DNA of 64,000 bases from Alcanivorax sp. S6407 (GTDB lineage Bacteria > Pseudomonadota > Gammaproteobacteria > Pseudomonadales > Alcanivoracaceae): positions 217,868 to 281,867 of the forward strand of contig NZ_JALKBH010000004.1 of the NCBI RefSeq assembly GCF_023016115.1, in the 5' to 3' direction. A program made the position numbers and the translations under genes. The notes under the pieces are model-generated. The model was not told the origin of the DNA. It searched no databases and was given only the letters and a program-made list of their open reading frames with translations. This document shows, one piece after another, positions 26,689 through 33,872 of the stretch (its first letter is position 1; each line of letters starts with the position of its first letter).

Positions 26689-27156
26689 TCACCACTCGCG
26701 GGAACGGGTTCTGATCTCCTGAATGACCAGTTCATCGCCACGGCGGACCAGCCGCAGACGCACCGAATTTTCCCGATTCAGCGACGTCTGAAACAGTGCG
26801 TACTCCTCCTGCATCTGAAAGCTCACTTCCCAGCCCTCATCCGCCGCCTTGCGTATATCCGGTTTCTTGATAGTGAAGGAATGCGCTGATGCGAAGCGCC
26901 ACAACAAACGTTGCTGCTGGAGAAATTCGTCGCGACTGAGCGAAATGACCGTGGGCGCTTCATTACCTGTCAACATGGACACCTGTACCGCCACATCATC
27001 TGCCAGCATCCCTGCCACCTTGCCGTTATCCTGTTCGCGAATCGCCTGCTCGTAGTCGACAAGAAAATCCACCACATCATCACTATTGGCATGACTGGTG
27101 ACGGTGATGCCGAGCACCAGCATCGCCAGTACCATCCGTTGAAAAATCGACAACAT
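26689..27156 (-). CDS. Exported NTF2-like small protein
   Basis: A 155-residue protein with a signal peptide (MLSIFQRMVLAMLVLGITVTSHA, cleavage before NSDD). The body looks like an NTF2/SnoaL cone: VVDFLVDYEQAIREQDNGKVAGMLADDVAVQV, then a strand-rich half ending in LRLVRRGDELVIQEIRTR. Such domains bind small hydrophobic ligands or act as scaffolds. Its ATG overlaps the stop of the upstream gene (TAATG), so it works with the solute-binding-like protein. It is not closely related to any named family I know. Confidence 0.7.
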   Translation of the reverse strand: MLSIFQRMVLAMLVLGITVTSHANSDDVVDFLVDYEQAIREQDNGKVAGMLADDVAVQVSMLTGNEAPTVISLSRDEFLQQQRLLWRFASAHSFTIKKPDIRKAADEGWEVSFQMQEEYALFQTSLNRENSVRLRLVRRGDELVIQEIRTRSREW

Positions 27157-28157
27157 TACCAGGCCCTCCCATCACCACATTCGGCACGTTCCGGCGCCAC
27201 CTTGCAGCGCACCTTTTTCATCCAGCCCATCATGGCCGTGTCATACACACCAGACTCGATCAGGAACACCCGGGACTCATTCATCATCTGCGAATAGCGC
27301 TCGCGATCCCTGTCTGGTGGCGGAAAGAAGAACAGGATTTCCTTTTCCGCGGCATGCACCACTTTCATGGCCGGCTCGAACTGGTCCGCAAAGTAACGTC
27401 GCGACCGGGCCATGAAATCCTCGGCAAATTTTTCATGGCGAAGCACCAGCTGTTGGGTCAACAGGGCCGTCGGCATCTTCAGCACAACCCCGCGAGCGCC
27501 CACCCCGCGATACAACTCCAGAGGAAGGTAGGCCACCGCCGGCGCGGCGATCACATCCACCACGCCATTGTTGAATTTCGATGAGAAATTGGTGACGTCG
27601 GACAGGTCCGGGCGCATACCGACATGCTCAGCCATCAGCACCTGCGCGCGGTCATTATCGAATACCGCCATGGTATGGCCGGCGATCTTTTCCACGCTAT
27701 TGATACTACGATCATTGATATGCAGATAGGCGGCACCCAGCGGCAGAATGCCAGCGGTTTCATAGGCACCATGACGCTGACTTTCCGCCAGCTTTGGGTG
27801 CGCCAGTAATTCAATCAGGGTTTGCAGGCCGGCATAACTATCCAGGCCGCCAATGGCATCAATACTGCCGGTAAAGGGAACAAACTGGCGGGCACGAATG
27901 CCGGTCATCATCAGGCCATCACAAAACCCGGCCTTGAGATCCTCAGCGGCCACCCGTTCATCGGTGAACACCTTGAGTTCAATCGGTGTTCCCCATCCAG
28001 CGGCGGCCAGTTGGTAGCCCTTCATCTGTTCCCACAGATCGCCCTGGGCGCCGATCAGACTGAATACGCAGATCGTTCTGGCCAGTGCCGCCGGCGCCAG
28101 CATGCACAGCAGCATGGCCAGCACGATGTGCATCCCTGCACGTGATGTCTTGTTCAT
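27156..28157 (-). CDS. Periplasmic solute-binding-like protein (TRAP-like, unassigned)
   Basis: A 333-residue exported protein. The signal is GMHIVLAMLLCMLAPAALA, with cleavage before RTICVFSLIGAQGDLW. The first strand (TICVFSLIGAQGDLWEQMKGYQLAAAGWG), the DGLMMTGIRARQF motif, and the 'AGHTMAVFDNDRAQVLMAEHVG' style segment resemble extracytoplasmic binding proteins of the TRAP type. From memory it is like the DUF6091 putative solute-binding family. No TRAP membrane subunits are adjacent. I start it at the ATG at 28157, which gives a proper signal peptide; longer frames do not. It is coupled to the NTF2-like gene. Confidence 0.7.
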   Translation of the reverse strand: MNKTSRAGMHIVLAMLLCMLAPAALARTICVFSLIGAQGDLWEQMKGYQLAAAGWGTPIELKVFTDERVAAEDLKAGFCDGLMMTGIRARQFVPFTGSIDAIGGLDSYAGLQTLIELLAHPKLAESQRHGAYETAGILPLGAAYLHINDRSINSVEKIAGHTMAVFDNDRAQVLMAEHVGMRPDLSDVTNFSSKFNNGVVDVIAAPAVAYLPLELYRGVGARGVVLKMPTALLTQQLVLRHEKFAEDFMARSRRYFADQFEPAMKVVHAAEKEILFFFPPPDRDRERYSQMMNESRVFLIESGVYDTAMMGWMKKVRCKVAPERAECGDGRAW

Positions 28158-28337
28158 GGTTATTCTCGACGTTATCCCTTTCGCAAGCCGGAACCCGGCC
28201 ACAACCACACCCGCGGCCTCCATGGCCGGGAAAGGCAAGATTAGCAAATGGTTCAGCAGGAAATACATTCCGGCACAGACCGCCAGTTATGGCATCATGA
28301 CAGAAACGATCATTTCTCCACGGAAAGGAGACTCACC

Positions 28338-28700
28338 ATGCTCGAGCGTATAGAAAACCTGCCCGAAGACACGGTCGGAGTCAGTGGTCACGGCGAACTC
28401 ACCGCCAGTGATTACAAGAGTGTACTGATCCCCGCCATTGAAGAGGCGCTCAGCGATCACAACCAGATTAATTTCCTCTACGAACTGGGCCCCAGCTTCG
28501 AATCCTTCTCTGCCGGCGCCATGTTGCAGGATGCTCTGGTCGGGTTACGTCATCCCCTCAGCTGGCACAAGATTGCCGTGGTCACCAGCCACGACTGGAT
28601 CGCCAACCTGATCCGCCAGGCCAGCGCAGTGATTCCGGGGGAGGTGAGGGTATTCGAGTGGGCGGAGCAGAAGGACGCGTTGAGCTGGCTGGCGAGCTGA
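28338..28700 (+). CDS. STAS/SpoIIAA-like domain protein
   Basis: A 120-residue cytosolic protein with the layout of the SpoIIAA-like (STAS/SEC14-type) family: ENLPEDTVGVSGHGELTASDYKSVLIPAIEEAL, FLYELGPSFESFSAGAMLQD and WHKIAVVTSHDWIANLIR. It ends in RVFEWAEQKDALSWL, which is also typical. The family is widespread in marine bacteria but has no known biochemical role; a lipid- or nucleotide-binding function is assumed from the fold. AAAGGAG precedes the ATG. It is divergent from the solute-binding gene and convergent with the GAF gene. Confidence 0.8.
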   Translation: MLERIENLPEDTVGVSGHGELTASDYKSVLIPAIEEALSDHNQINFLYELGPSFESFSAGAMLQDALVGLRHPLSWHKIAVVTSHDWIANLIRQASAVIPGEVRVFEWAEQKDALSWLAS

Positions 28701-28704
28701 CGAG

Positions 28705-28860
28705 AAGCTACAAGCCTCAAGCTGCAACGCGAGCAAGCATTATCTTTACTGCAGACTCCTCGCCGCGATTAAGGTCTCGTCGCGGACTGCTAACTTGAAA
28801 CCACGGCACTGCACCAGTCCGCGCCTTGTAGCTTGTAGCTTGTAGCTTGTAGCTCGCAAC
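28705..28860. repeat. Facing heptad arrays between two convergent genes
   Basis: GAAGCTA CAAGCCT CAAGCTG CAACGCG (28703-28731) faces TTGTAGC repeated four times and then TCGCAAC (28825-28860). The 90-bp spacer has no gene. This is the TAGCTTG heptad family placed between the STAS-type and GAF-type gene ends. Confidence 0.7.
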
Positions 28861-28865
28861 TGCTT

Positions 28866-29336
28866 TCACCCCGCCTGCCGCATGCTCAATTTCAGTGCAT
28901 CCAGCAAATCCTTGCCGGCACTGTGCAGTTCGCGGATATCTTTCAGGAAGAAGGTCTTGCGGGCCTCGGTCTGGACCACCAGCACCCCGTAGAGCACGCT
29001 GTCGAATTCCAGCGGAATGCCCAGGTAGCTCTGGAAGCGTTCCTCATCGGAACCCTCGATATGGAAGTAGTCGTCGTGGCTCTGGATATCCCGAGCCACC
29101 ACCGGGCTGCGGGAGCGAGCCACCTTGCCGGTAAGCCCCTGTGAATAGCACAGGGTGACGCCCAGCACATCCTGGTTGAGGCCACTGGTGGCCACCATTT
29201 CCAGGGTCTGGCTGACCACATCCGCCTGATACAGGCTGCACACCTGCACGTTGAGACGGTTTCTTACTGAGTCCACACGGGCATGCATAAAATCCGGGGG
29301 CAGAGGCACGGTACTTCCTTGGCAGTTTTTGGACAT
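28866..29336 (-). CDS. Free-standing GAF-domain protein (PtsP N-domain-like)
   Basis: A 156-residue protein that is essentially one GAF domain. LNVQVCSLYQADVVSQTLEMVATSGLNQDVLGVTLCYSQGLTGKVARSRSPVVARDIQSHDDY and YLGIPLEFDSVLYGVLVVQTEARKTFF match the N-terminal GAF domain of PtsP (EI-Ntr). The phosphotransfer parts of PtsP are absent, so it is probably a small sensor or an adaptor of nitrogen-PTS signalling (inference). I use the ATG at 29336 (MSKNCQGS), with GAGGAA just upstream. Confidence 0.72.
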   Translation of the reverse strand: MSKNCQGSTVPLPPDFMHARVDSVRNRLNVQVCSLYQADVVSQTLEMVATSGLNQDVLGVTLCYSQGLTGKVARSRSPVVARDIQSHDDYFHIEGSDEERFQSYLGIPLEFDSVLYGVLVVQTEARKTFFLKDIRELHSAGKDLLDALKLSMRQAG

Positions 29337-29520
29337 TTCCTCTTTCAAGTTTCGTGCCCAAACTCCAGACAAAAATATGTATACCCCATAAAACAAGGAG
29401 TTGTGTCAGCACCCAAAAGACGCCTCCCCACCCTCCATCGGGCCAGGCTCACCCTCGCCAGCTTCCCCATGCTCTCGGCGCAATTGCCGTTCTTGCCATA
29501 ACACTCTTCCGCCGGTTTGA

Positions 29521-29533
29521 TTTACACTGTATA
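29521..29533. promoter_or_regulatory. TetR operator copy 1 (tetR promoter)
   Basis: TTTACACTGTATA lies 26 bases before the tetR start. Its exact reverse complement lies upstream of the nitronate monooxygenase gene at 30220. The same site at both genes points to autoregulation plus control of the neighbour. Confidence 0.65.
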
Positions 29534-29558
29534 CGCTATAACCAACCGGAGCCTGCGC

Positions 29559-30176
29559 GTGGCCAAAAAAGCAAAAACCGAAGCCGAAATCGCCGAATTC
29601 CGGAACCGGGTCTGTGATGCAGCCACCCGCCTGTTCATCGAACGCGGCCCGCAGAATGTGACCATGCGGCAGATCGCCAGCGAGGTGGGTGTCAGCCCGA
29701 TGACCCCCTACCGCTACTTCCAGGACAAGGAAGAAATTCTCGCCATCGTCCGCGCCGAGGCCTTTCACCGCTTCTCCGAGACCTTGGAAAACGCCGTCGC
29801 CAATGCCCCCGATGCGCGCAGCAAGGGCCGCGCGGTGGGCGATGCCTATGTGCATTTCGCCAAGACCTACCCCAGCGCCTACCAGCTGATCTTCTCCTTC
29901 GCCCAGCAGGACGAGGACCAGTACCCGGAGCTGGTCGATGCCAATGCCCGTGCCCAGAAGGCCATGGTCAATTACGTGGAAGAGATGATTGCCGCCGGCC
30001 TGCTGGAGGGGGATGCTCAACTGATTGGCTACATGTTCTGGGCCACCCTGCACGGCATCGTGGTACTGGAACTGGCCAGCGGCTTGCGCGGCATGAATGG
30101 CGACACCCTGCGTGAAAAGATCATGCGCACCCTGTATGCCGGCATGAAGGTACTCCCGCCCCACCTGGACGATTGA
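29559..30176 (+). CDS. TetR/AcrR-family regulator of the NMO module
   Basis: A 205-residue regulator with N-terminal helix-turn-helix (residues ~22-60: ATRLFIERGPQNVTMRQIASEVGVSPMTPYRYFQDKEEILAIV) and a helical ligand domain. The GTG start at 29559 has CGGAG upstream. Dimeric TetR proteins leave their operator when a small ligand binds; fatty or organic compounds are likely here given the neighbour, but this is inference. A 13-base sequence present, in opposite orientation, in its own promoter and that of the downstream gene is its probable operator. Confidence 0.88.
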   Translation: MAKKAKTEAEIAEFRNRVCDAATRLFIERGPQNVTMRQIASEVGVSPMTPYRYFQDKEEILAIVRAEAFHRFSETLENAVANAPDARSKGRAVGDAYVHFAKTYPSAYQLIFSFAQQDEDQYPELVDANARAQKAMVNYVEEMIAAGLLEGDAQLIGYMFWATLHGIVVLELASGLRGMNGDTLREKIMRTLYAGMKVLPPHLDD

Positions 30177-30219
30177 CCGTTTCGCTCACAGGCCGATCAA
30201 GGGTGCTTGACGTTTAAGA

Positions 30220-30232
30220 TATACAGTGTAAA
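30220..30232. promoter_or_regulatory. TetR operator copy 2 (NMO promoter)
   Basis: TATACAGTGTAAA is the exact reverse complement of the 13-mer at 29521. It lies about 60 bases before the NMO start, in the -35/-10 zone. Confidence 0.65.
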
Positions 30233-30293
30233 TTTATAACGTAAATGATTCGCCCGATTTCGGGCAGACAGAAGACAGAACGAGGAAACGACC

Positions 30294-31259
30294 ATGTCCC
30301 TGCCAGCATCCATTACCTCCCGGCTCCGCCTGCCGGTCATGTGTTCCCCCATGTTCATCATTTCCGGTCCCGAGCTGGTACTCGCCCAGTGCAAGGCAGG
30401 TGTGATCGGCTCGTTCCCGTCCCTGAATGCCCGCCCCCTGTCCCAGCTGGATGAGTGGCTGTCGCAGATTACCGAGGAACTGGCCAAGTGGGATCGCGAG
30501 AACCCGGACCAGCCCTCCGCGCCGTTTGCCGTCAACCAGATCGTGCATCGCTCCAATGACCGTCTCGAGAAAGACCTGGAGCTGTGCGAGAAATACAAAG
30601 TGCCGCTGGTGATCACCTCCCTGGGCGCCCGTGAAGAAGTGAACACCGCCGTGCATGGCTGGGGCGGCATCGTGATGCACGACATCATCGATAACTATTT
30701 TGGCCACAAGGCCATCGAGAAAGGCGCTGATGGCCTCATCGCCGTAGCTTCCGGTGCGGGCGGCCACGCGGGCACCCAGTCACCCTTCGCCCTGATTCAG
30801 GAACTGCGTCAATGGTTCGATGGCCCGCTGGCCCTGTCCGGTTCCATCGCCAACGGCCGCTCCGTACTGGCCGCCCAGGCCATGGGCGCGGATCTTGCCT
30901 ACATCGGCTCCATGTTCATCGCCACCGAAGAAGCCAATGCGGTGCAGGAATACAAGGACATGATCGTGGACAGCAGCGCCAAGGACATCGTCTACAGCAA
31001 CCTGTTCACCGGCGTACACGGCAACTACCTGGCACCGTCCATCGTCAATGCCGGCATGGACCCGAGCAACCTGCCGGAGAGCGATCCTTCTGCCATGAAC
31101 TTTGGCTCTGGCGGTAACTCTGACAAGAAAGCCTGGAGAGATATCTGGGGCTGCGGTCAGGGCATCGGCGCCATCGAAGCCGTGCAGAGTGCCGGCGATG
31201 CAGTGGCGCGACTGGCTGACGAATATGCCGCCGCCAAAAAGGCCCTGTGCGCCAACTGA
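30294..31259 (+). CDS. Nitronate monooxygenase (2-nitropropane dioxygenase family)
   Basis: A 321-residue FMN TIM-barrel enzyme. LPVMCSPMFIISGPELVLAQCKAGVIGSFPSLNARP (residues ~14-50) and the FMN-phosphate loop GADGLIAVASGAGGHAGTQSPFALIQELR (~143-170) are the family signatures. ALSGSIANGRSVLAAQAMGADLAYIGSMF completes the flavin site. Class members oxidise alkyl nitronates such as the toxin propionate-3-nitronate, or act as enoyl-type reductases. The ATG follows AACGAGGAAA. It is downstream of tetR, with its own operator. Confidence 0.9.
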   Translation: MSLPASITSRLRLPVMCSPMFIISGPELVLAQCKAGVIGSFPSLNARPLSQLDEWLSQITEELAKWDRENPDQPSAPFAVNQIVHRSNDRLEKDLELCEKYKVPLVITSLGAREEVNTAVHGWGGIVMHDIIDNYFGHKAIEKGADGLIAVASGAGGHAGTQSPFALIQELRQWFDGPLALSGSIANGRSVLAAQAMGADLAYIGSMFIATEEANAVQEYKDMIVDSSAKDIVYSNLFTGVHGNYLAPSIVNAGMDPSNLPESDPSAMNFGSGGNSDKKAWRDIWGCGQGIGAIEAVQSAGDAVARLADEYAAAKKALCAN

Positions 31260-31321
31260 CCCTTCGATGAACGGCAATCCGGAACAGGATTGCCGCGTTC
31301 CTCACTTACAGGGAGAACAGC

Positions 31322-31711
31322 ATGAAAAAGAAAGGACTCAATGCCTGGCATGAGGTGGTAAAAACCAAAAACCTGGACCTGCTCAAGGACCTGATTGCCG
31401 ACGACGCGGTATTCCATTCACCACTGGTGCATACCCCGCAGGAAGGCAAACCTCTCACGCTGGCGTACCTGACGGCCGCCATGCATGTGCTGGCCAACGA
31501 CAGCTTTCACTATGTGCGTGAAGTCAGCGAAGGCAATCATTCCGTGCTGGAATTTGCCCTTGAGCTGGATGACATTGCGGTGAACGGTGTCGACATGATC
31601 ACCTGGAACGATGATGGCAAGATCATCGACTTCAAGGTCATGGTTCGCCCGTATAAAGCGATTGAGTCGGTACGCACCCGTATGGCCGCCATGCTGGAAA
31701 AACTGAAGTAA
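31322..31711 (+). CDS. SnoaL/NTF2-like cytosolic protein
   Basis: A 129-residue protein with the NTF2-like cone: WHEVVKTKNLDLLKDLIADDAVFHSPLVHTPQEGKPLTLAYLTAAMHVL, then the strands FALELDDIAVNGVDMITWNDDGKIIDFKVMVRPYKAIESVRTRM. This is the SnoaL-like ketosteroid-isomerase fold with no clear catalytic Asp/His pair. GGGAGAACAGC precedes its ATG, 63 bases after the NMO stop. The two are probably co-transcribed, so it may act on the same compound. Confidence 0.82.
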   Translation: MKKKGLNAWHEVVKTKNLDLLKDLIADDAVFHSPLVHTPQEGKPLTLAYLTAAMHVLANDSFHYVREVSEGNHSVLEFALELDDIAVNGVDMITWNDDGKIIDFKVMVRPYKAIESVRTRMAAMLEKLK

Positions 31712-31758
31712 GCCATCCGTCCCGGATGGCAGAGCCCACGGGTTGATCGCGATGACGA

Positions 31759-32622
31759 TCAGCCCGCCATTACCTCTTCCTCTGCCACCGGTAACGCCTC
31801 CAGAAACGCAATCAATGCGCCAAGAAACGCATCCGGTTGCTCAAGAAATGCCGAGTGACCGCCCTTGAAGGTGGACAGCTGCGCTTGCGGTATCCGACAG
31901 ATTGCCGGCCGGCACAGCCACAGCGGGATCACCCGGTCCGACCTTGACCATGCCACCCACACCGGCATCGGCAAGCCAGCCGCCAACGCTCTCAGGTCTG
32001 CCTCTGGCCGACCAAAACTGTCCCACGCTTGTGCCAGTACCGCCGCGCACTCGCTGCCCGCTGCGATGATCCGCTCACGCTGCGCCTGGGCCGCCGGCTC
32101 TGGCAGCACCATAAACCGGTAATACCAGCGAAACAGCCGTGGATACCAGCTCGCGCCTCTTTCCCCTGCCCGGAAAAAGCCCCGGAACAGACGCGTCAGC
32201 CCCTTGATCATGGGCCACACCGGCACCAGCCCACCAGCGTCACACAGTACCAGGCCAGCCACCGGATGCTCACTGGCATAGATAATCGCCGCCGCGCCAC
32301 CAATGGAGTTACCGACAATCACCGGACGCTCTATCTGCAACTGTCGCAGCACATGCGCCAGCAACTCCGCGTAACGCGCTGCCGACGCCGGCTGGTGATC
32401 CGCATCTGAACGTCCCTGCCCGGGCCAGTCGATGCGGATCACCTCGTAGCGATCACTCAGCATGGCAGCCAGACCGGCAAAATCACCACCACCGTGCCCC
32501 ACCGCATGCAGACATACCAGCGCCGGCCCCCGGCCCTCCCGGGATACCGCCAACCGTACCCCGTCACATTCCACAGACTGTGCCGTTTCCGGCACGCCAC
32601 AGGCGTATCGCTTCATTCTCAT
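31759..32622 (-). CDS. Alpha/beta hydrolase
   Basis: A 287-residue alpha/beta hydrolase fold enzyme. The nucleophile elbow is VGNSIGG (about residue 103-109), the oxyanion strand is VCLHAVGHGGGDF, and the catalytic His is in FKGGHSAFLEQP near residue 258. The DWPGQGRSD segment is the usual loop after strand beta-4. A cap domain (about 130-200, rich in Arg/Trp/Phe) covers the site. Substrate unknown: candidates are small esters or peroxide-type lactones. Two nearby ATGs are possible (32622 or 32616), both with GAGGTGG in reach. It is divergent from the TetR gene at 32721. Confidence 0.82.
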   Translation of the reverse strand: MRMKRYACGVPETAQSVECDGVRLAVSREGRGPALVCLHAVGHGGGDFAGLAAMLSDRYEVIRIDWPGQGRSDADHQPASAARYAELLAHVLRQLQIERPVIVGNSIGGAAAIIYASEHPVAGLVLCDAGGLVPVWPMIKGLTRLFRGFFRAGERGASWYPRLFRWYYRFMVLPEPAAQAQRERIIAAGSECAAVLAQAWDSFGRPEADLRALAAGLPMPVWVAWSRSDRVIPLWLCRPAICRIPQAQLSTFKGGHSAFLEQPDAFLGALIAFLEALPVAEEEVMAG

Positions 32623-32631
32623 CCACCTCTT

Positions 32632-32670
32632 GTGATATAAATATCACCCTGATGTGATACTTATATCACA
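32632..32670. promoter_or_regulatory. Pair of palindromic operators between hydrolase and tetR
   Basis: GTGATATAAATATCAC (32632-32647) and TGTGATACTTATATCACA (32653-32670) are two near-identical palindromes with half-site GTGATA. They lie 21 bp centre to centre, in the shared divergent promoter. This is the pattern of a TetR binding site that represses both genes. Confidence 0.8.
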
Positions 32671-32720
32671 TCACAGAGAATTTCCCACTATCCCGATTGC
32701 CCTTCATTGGCGGAGGAACC

Positions 32721-33272
32721 ATGGCCCAGCCCGCAAAAACCACTCAACAATTGCTGCAGGCAGCGGCGGATGAGTTCAACGAGCAGGGATTTCAGGGCAC
32801 CGACACCAACAAGATTGCCCAGCGGGCCGGCTTTTCACCGCAAACCTTCTACCGCCACTACCCCAACAAGACAGCCGTGTTTGTCGCCGTCTATGAGGCC
32901 TGGGAAAGTCAGGAACGACAGGGTCTGGAATCCCTGGTCAGCAAAGGCGCCGCGCCGGCCAACATCGTCGACGCCCTTATTCGACAACATCGTAATTACC
33001 GGATCTTCCGACGCAGCCTGCGCCTGCTATCAGTGGAGAATGATGCGGTGCGCTGTGCCCGGGCACTCAGCCGTCAGCGCCAGGTGAAAGCCATCCTGTC
33101 AGCATTGTCACTGCCCGCCAGCATGAAGCAGGACATCACCATCCGCCTGCTGCAGATCGAGCGACTGGCGGATGGCCTGGTAGAAGGCGAATTCAAGGAT
33201 CTCGGCGTCAGCGACAAACGGATCAAGGAAGAAATTGCCGGACTGCTTCCCTTCAATGTGCAGGGGCAGTGA
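32721..33272 (+). CDS. TetR/AcrR-family regulator of the hydrolase module
   Basis: A 183-residue regulator. The N-terminal helix-turn-helix is AADEFNEQGFQGTDTNKIAQRAGFSPQTFYRHYPNKTAVFVAVY (residues ~12-55), followed by a helical effector domain. GGAGGAACC precedes the ATG at 32721. It is divergent from the alpha/beta hydrolase, and two palindromes lie between them, so it most likely represses that gene and itself until a substrate-like ligand is bound. Confidence 0.88.
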   Translation: MAQPAKTTQQLLQAAADEFNEQGFQGTDTNKIAQRAGFSPQTFYRHYPNKTAVFVAVYEAWESQERQGLESLVSKGAAPANIVDALIRQHRNYRIFRRSLRLLSVENDAVRCARALSRQRQVKAILSALSLPASMKQDITIRLLQIERLADGLVEGEFKDLGVSDKRIKEEIAGLLPFNVQGQ

Positions 33273-33276
33273 CGGG

Positions 33277-33310
33277 TTAGCTTTGAGCTGTGAGTTTCGA
33301 GTTTCGAAAA
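33277..33310. repeat. Heptad array after the TetR gene
   Basis: TTAGCTT TGAGCTG TGAGTTT CGAGTTT CGAAAAT follow one another with a 7-bp period, mixing the TAGCTTG and CGAGTTN types. TTAGCT at the start can pair with AGCTAA at 33316, followed by A's. Confidence 0.55.
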
Positions 33311-33366
33311 TCCTGAGCTAAAAAAGGAAGAACCGGTAGAGATATTGGGGTTATGCCATCACTATT

Positions 33367-33696
33367 TTAGCCGGCCACTGCAGGCATATAGCGATGGAAC
33401 GCTTCGGTGGCAGCCGCCACTGTCACCGCCACGAATACCCCGCTGAACATGATGCCCACCGTGGCGGTGGCCAGCGCCAGCAGCTTGCTCTTGCGAGAGG
33501 ACGGCCGGAAGTCGCCATAGCCCACGGTGAGCGCGGTGATAAACGACCAATAGAAGGCATCAAACCGGGACCAGTTTTCCAGCCGCCCCACCCATTGGCC
33601 GAGCAGGGTAATCAACAGAAAGAAGAACAGCAGCAAGGGGAAACCGAGTTTCATGGCTTTCAGGAACAAGGCCAGAAACAGCAATGTGAATTCCAT
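33367..33696 (-). CDS. Two-TM potassium-type channel subunit
   Basis: A 109-residue Ion_trans_2 protein: TM1 (residues ~17-36), pore helix (FDAFYWSFITAL), the K+ selectivity filter T57-VGYG-D62 and TM2 (~68-92). There is no RCK/TrkA domain, so it would be a minimal KcsA-like pore that needs four copies. GGGAGAAA lies before the ATG. No ligand domain is fused. It could set potassium leak or membrane potential. Confidence 0.85.
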   Translation of the reverse strand: MEFTLLFLALFLKAMKLGFPLLLFFFLLITLLGQWVGRLENWSRFDAFYWSFITALTVGYGDFRPSSRKSKLLALATATVGIMFSGVFVAVTVAAATEAFHRYMPAVAG

Positions 33697-33717
33697 TTAT
33701 TTCTCCCTCATCCAACA

Positions 33718-33872
33718 GCGTTTGGAATCCTTACCTCGCCTGGGCTCGGATCGCGGTCGAACGACTGTTATTAGCTACGCAACGTTCCTACAGCAGTTCC
33801 GTAGAAATGCAGAACCCCGGGAACTTTTCCGGGGCTCTCTATCCAATCAAGCGTAGCTCGTAGCTCGCAGCT
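33718..33872. repeat. REP fragment, conserved terminator and heptads after rlmI
   Basis: A reverse REP end (GGAATCCTTACCTCGCCTGG, then CTCGGATCGCGG near 33723-33755) runs into a degraded expanded block (TTATTAGCTACGCAACG). Next come the hairpin ACCCCGGGAAC/TTTTCCGGGG (33814-33834) and heptads GTAGCTC GTAGCTC GCAGCTA (33853-33872), which touch the rlmI stop. Confidence 0.65.
33814..33834 (-). terminator. Terminator after rlmI (conserved heptad-associated type)
   Basis: CCCCGGGAA/TTCCGGGG-type hairpin of the same design as 22637 and 56936. It stands about 40 bases past the rlmI stop in the minus direction. The T-run is short here. Confidence 0.6.

Noticed and set aside
25962..28157. creA next to creB
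   Set aside because: The neighbouring exported proteins do not resemble CreA. The operon here is creB-creC-creD only.
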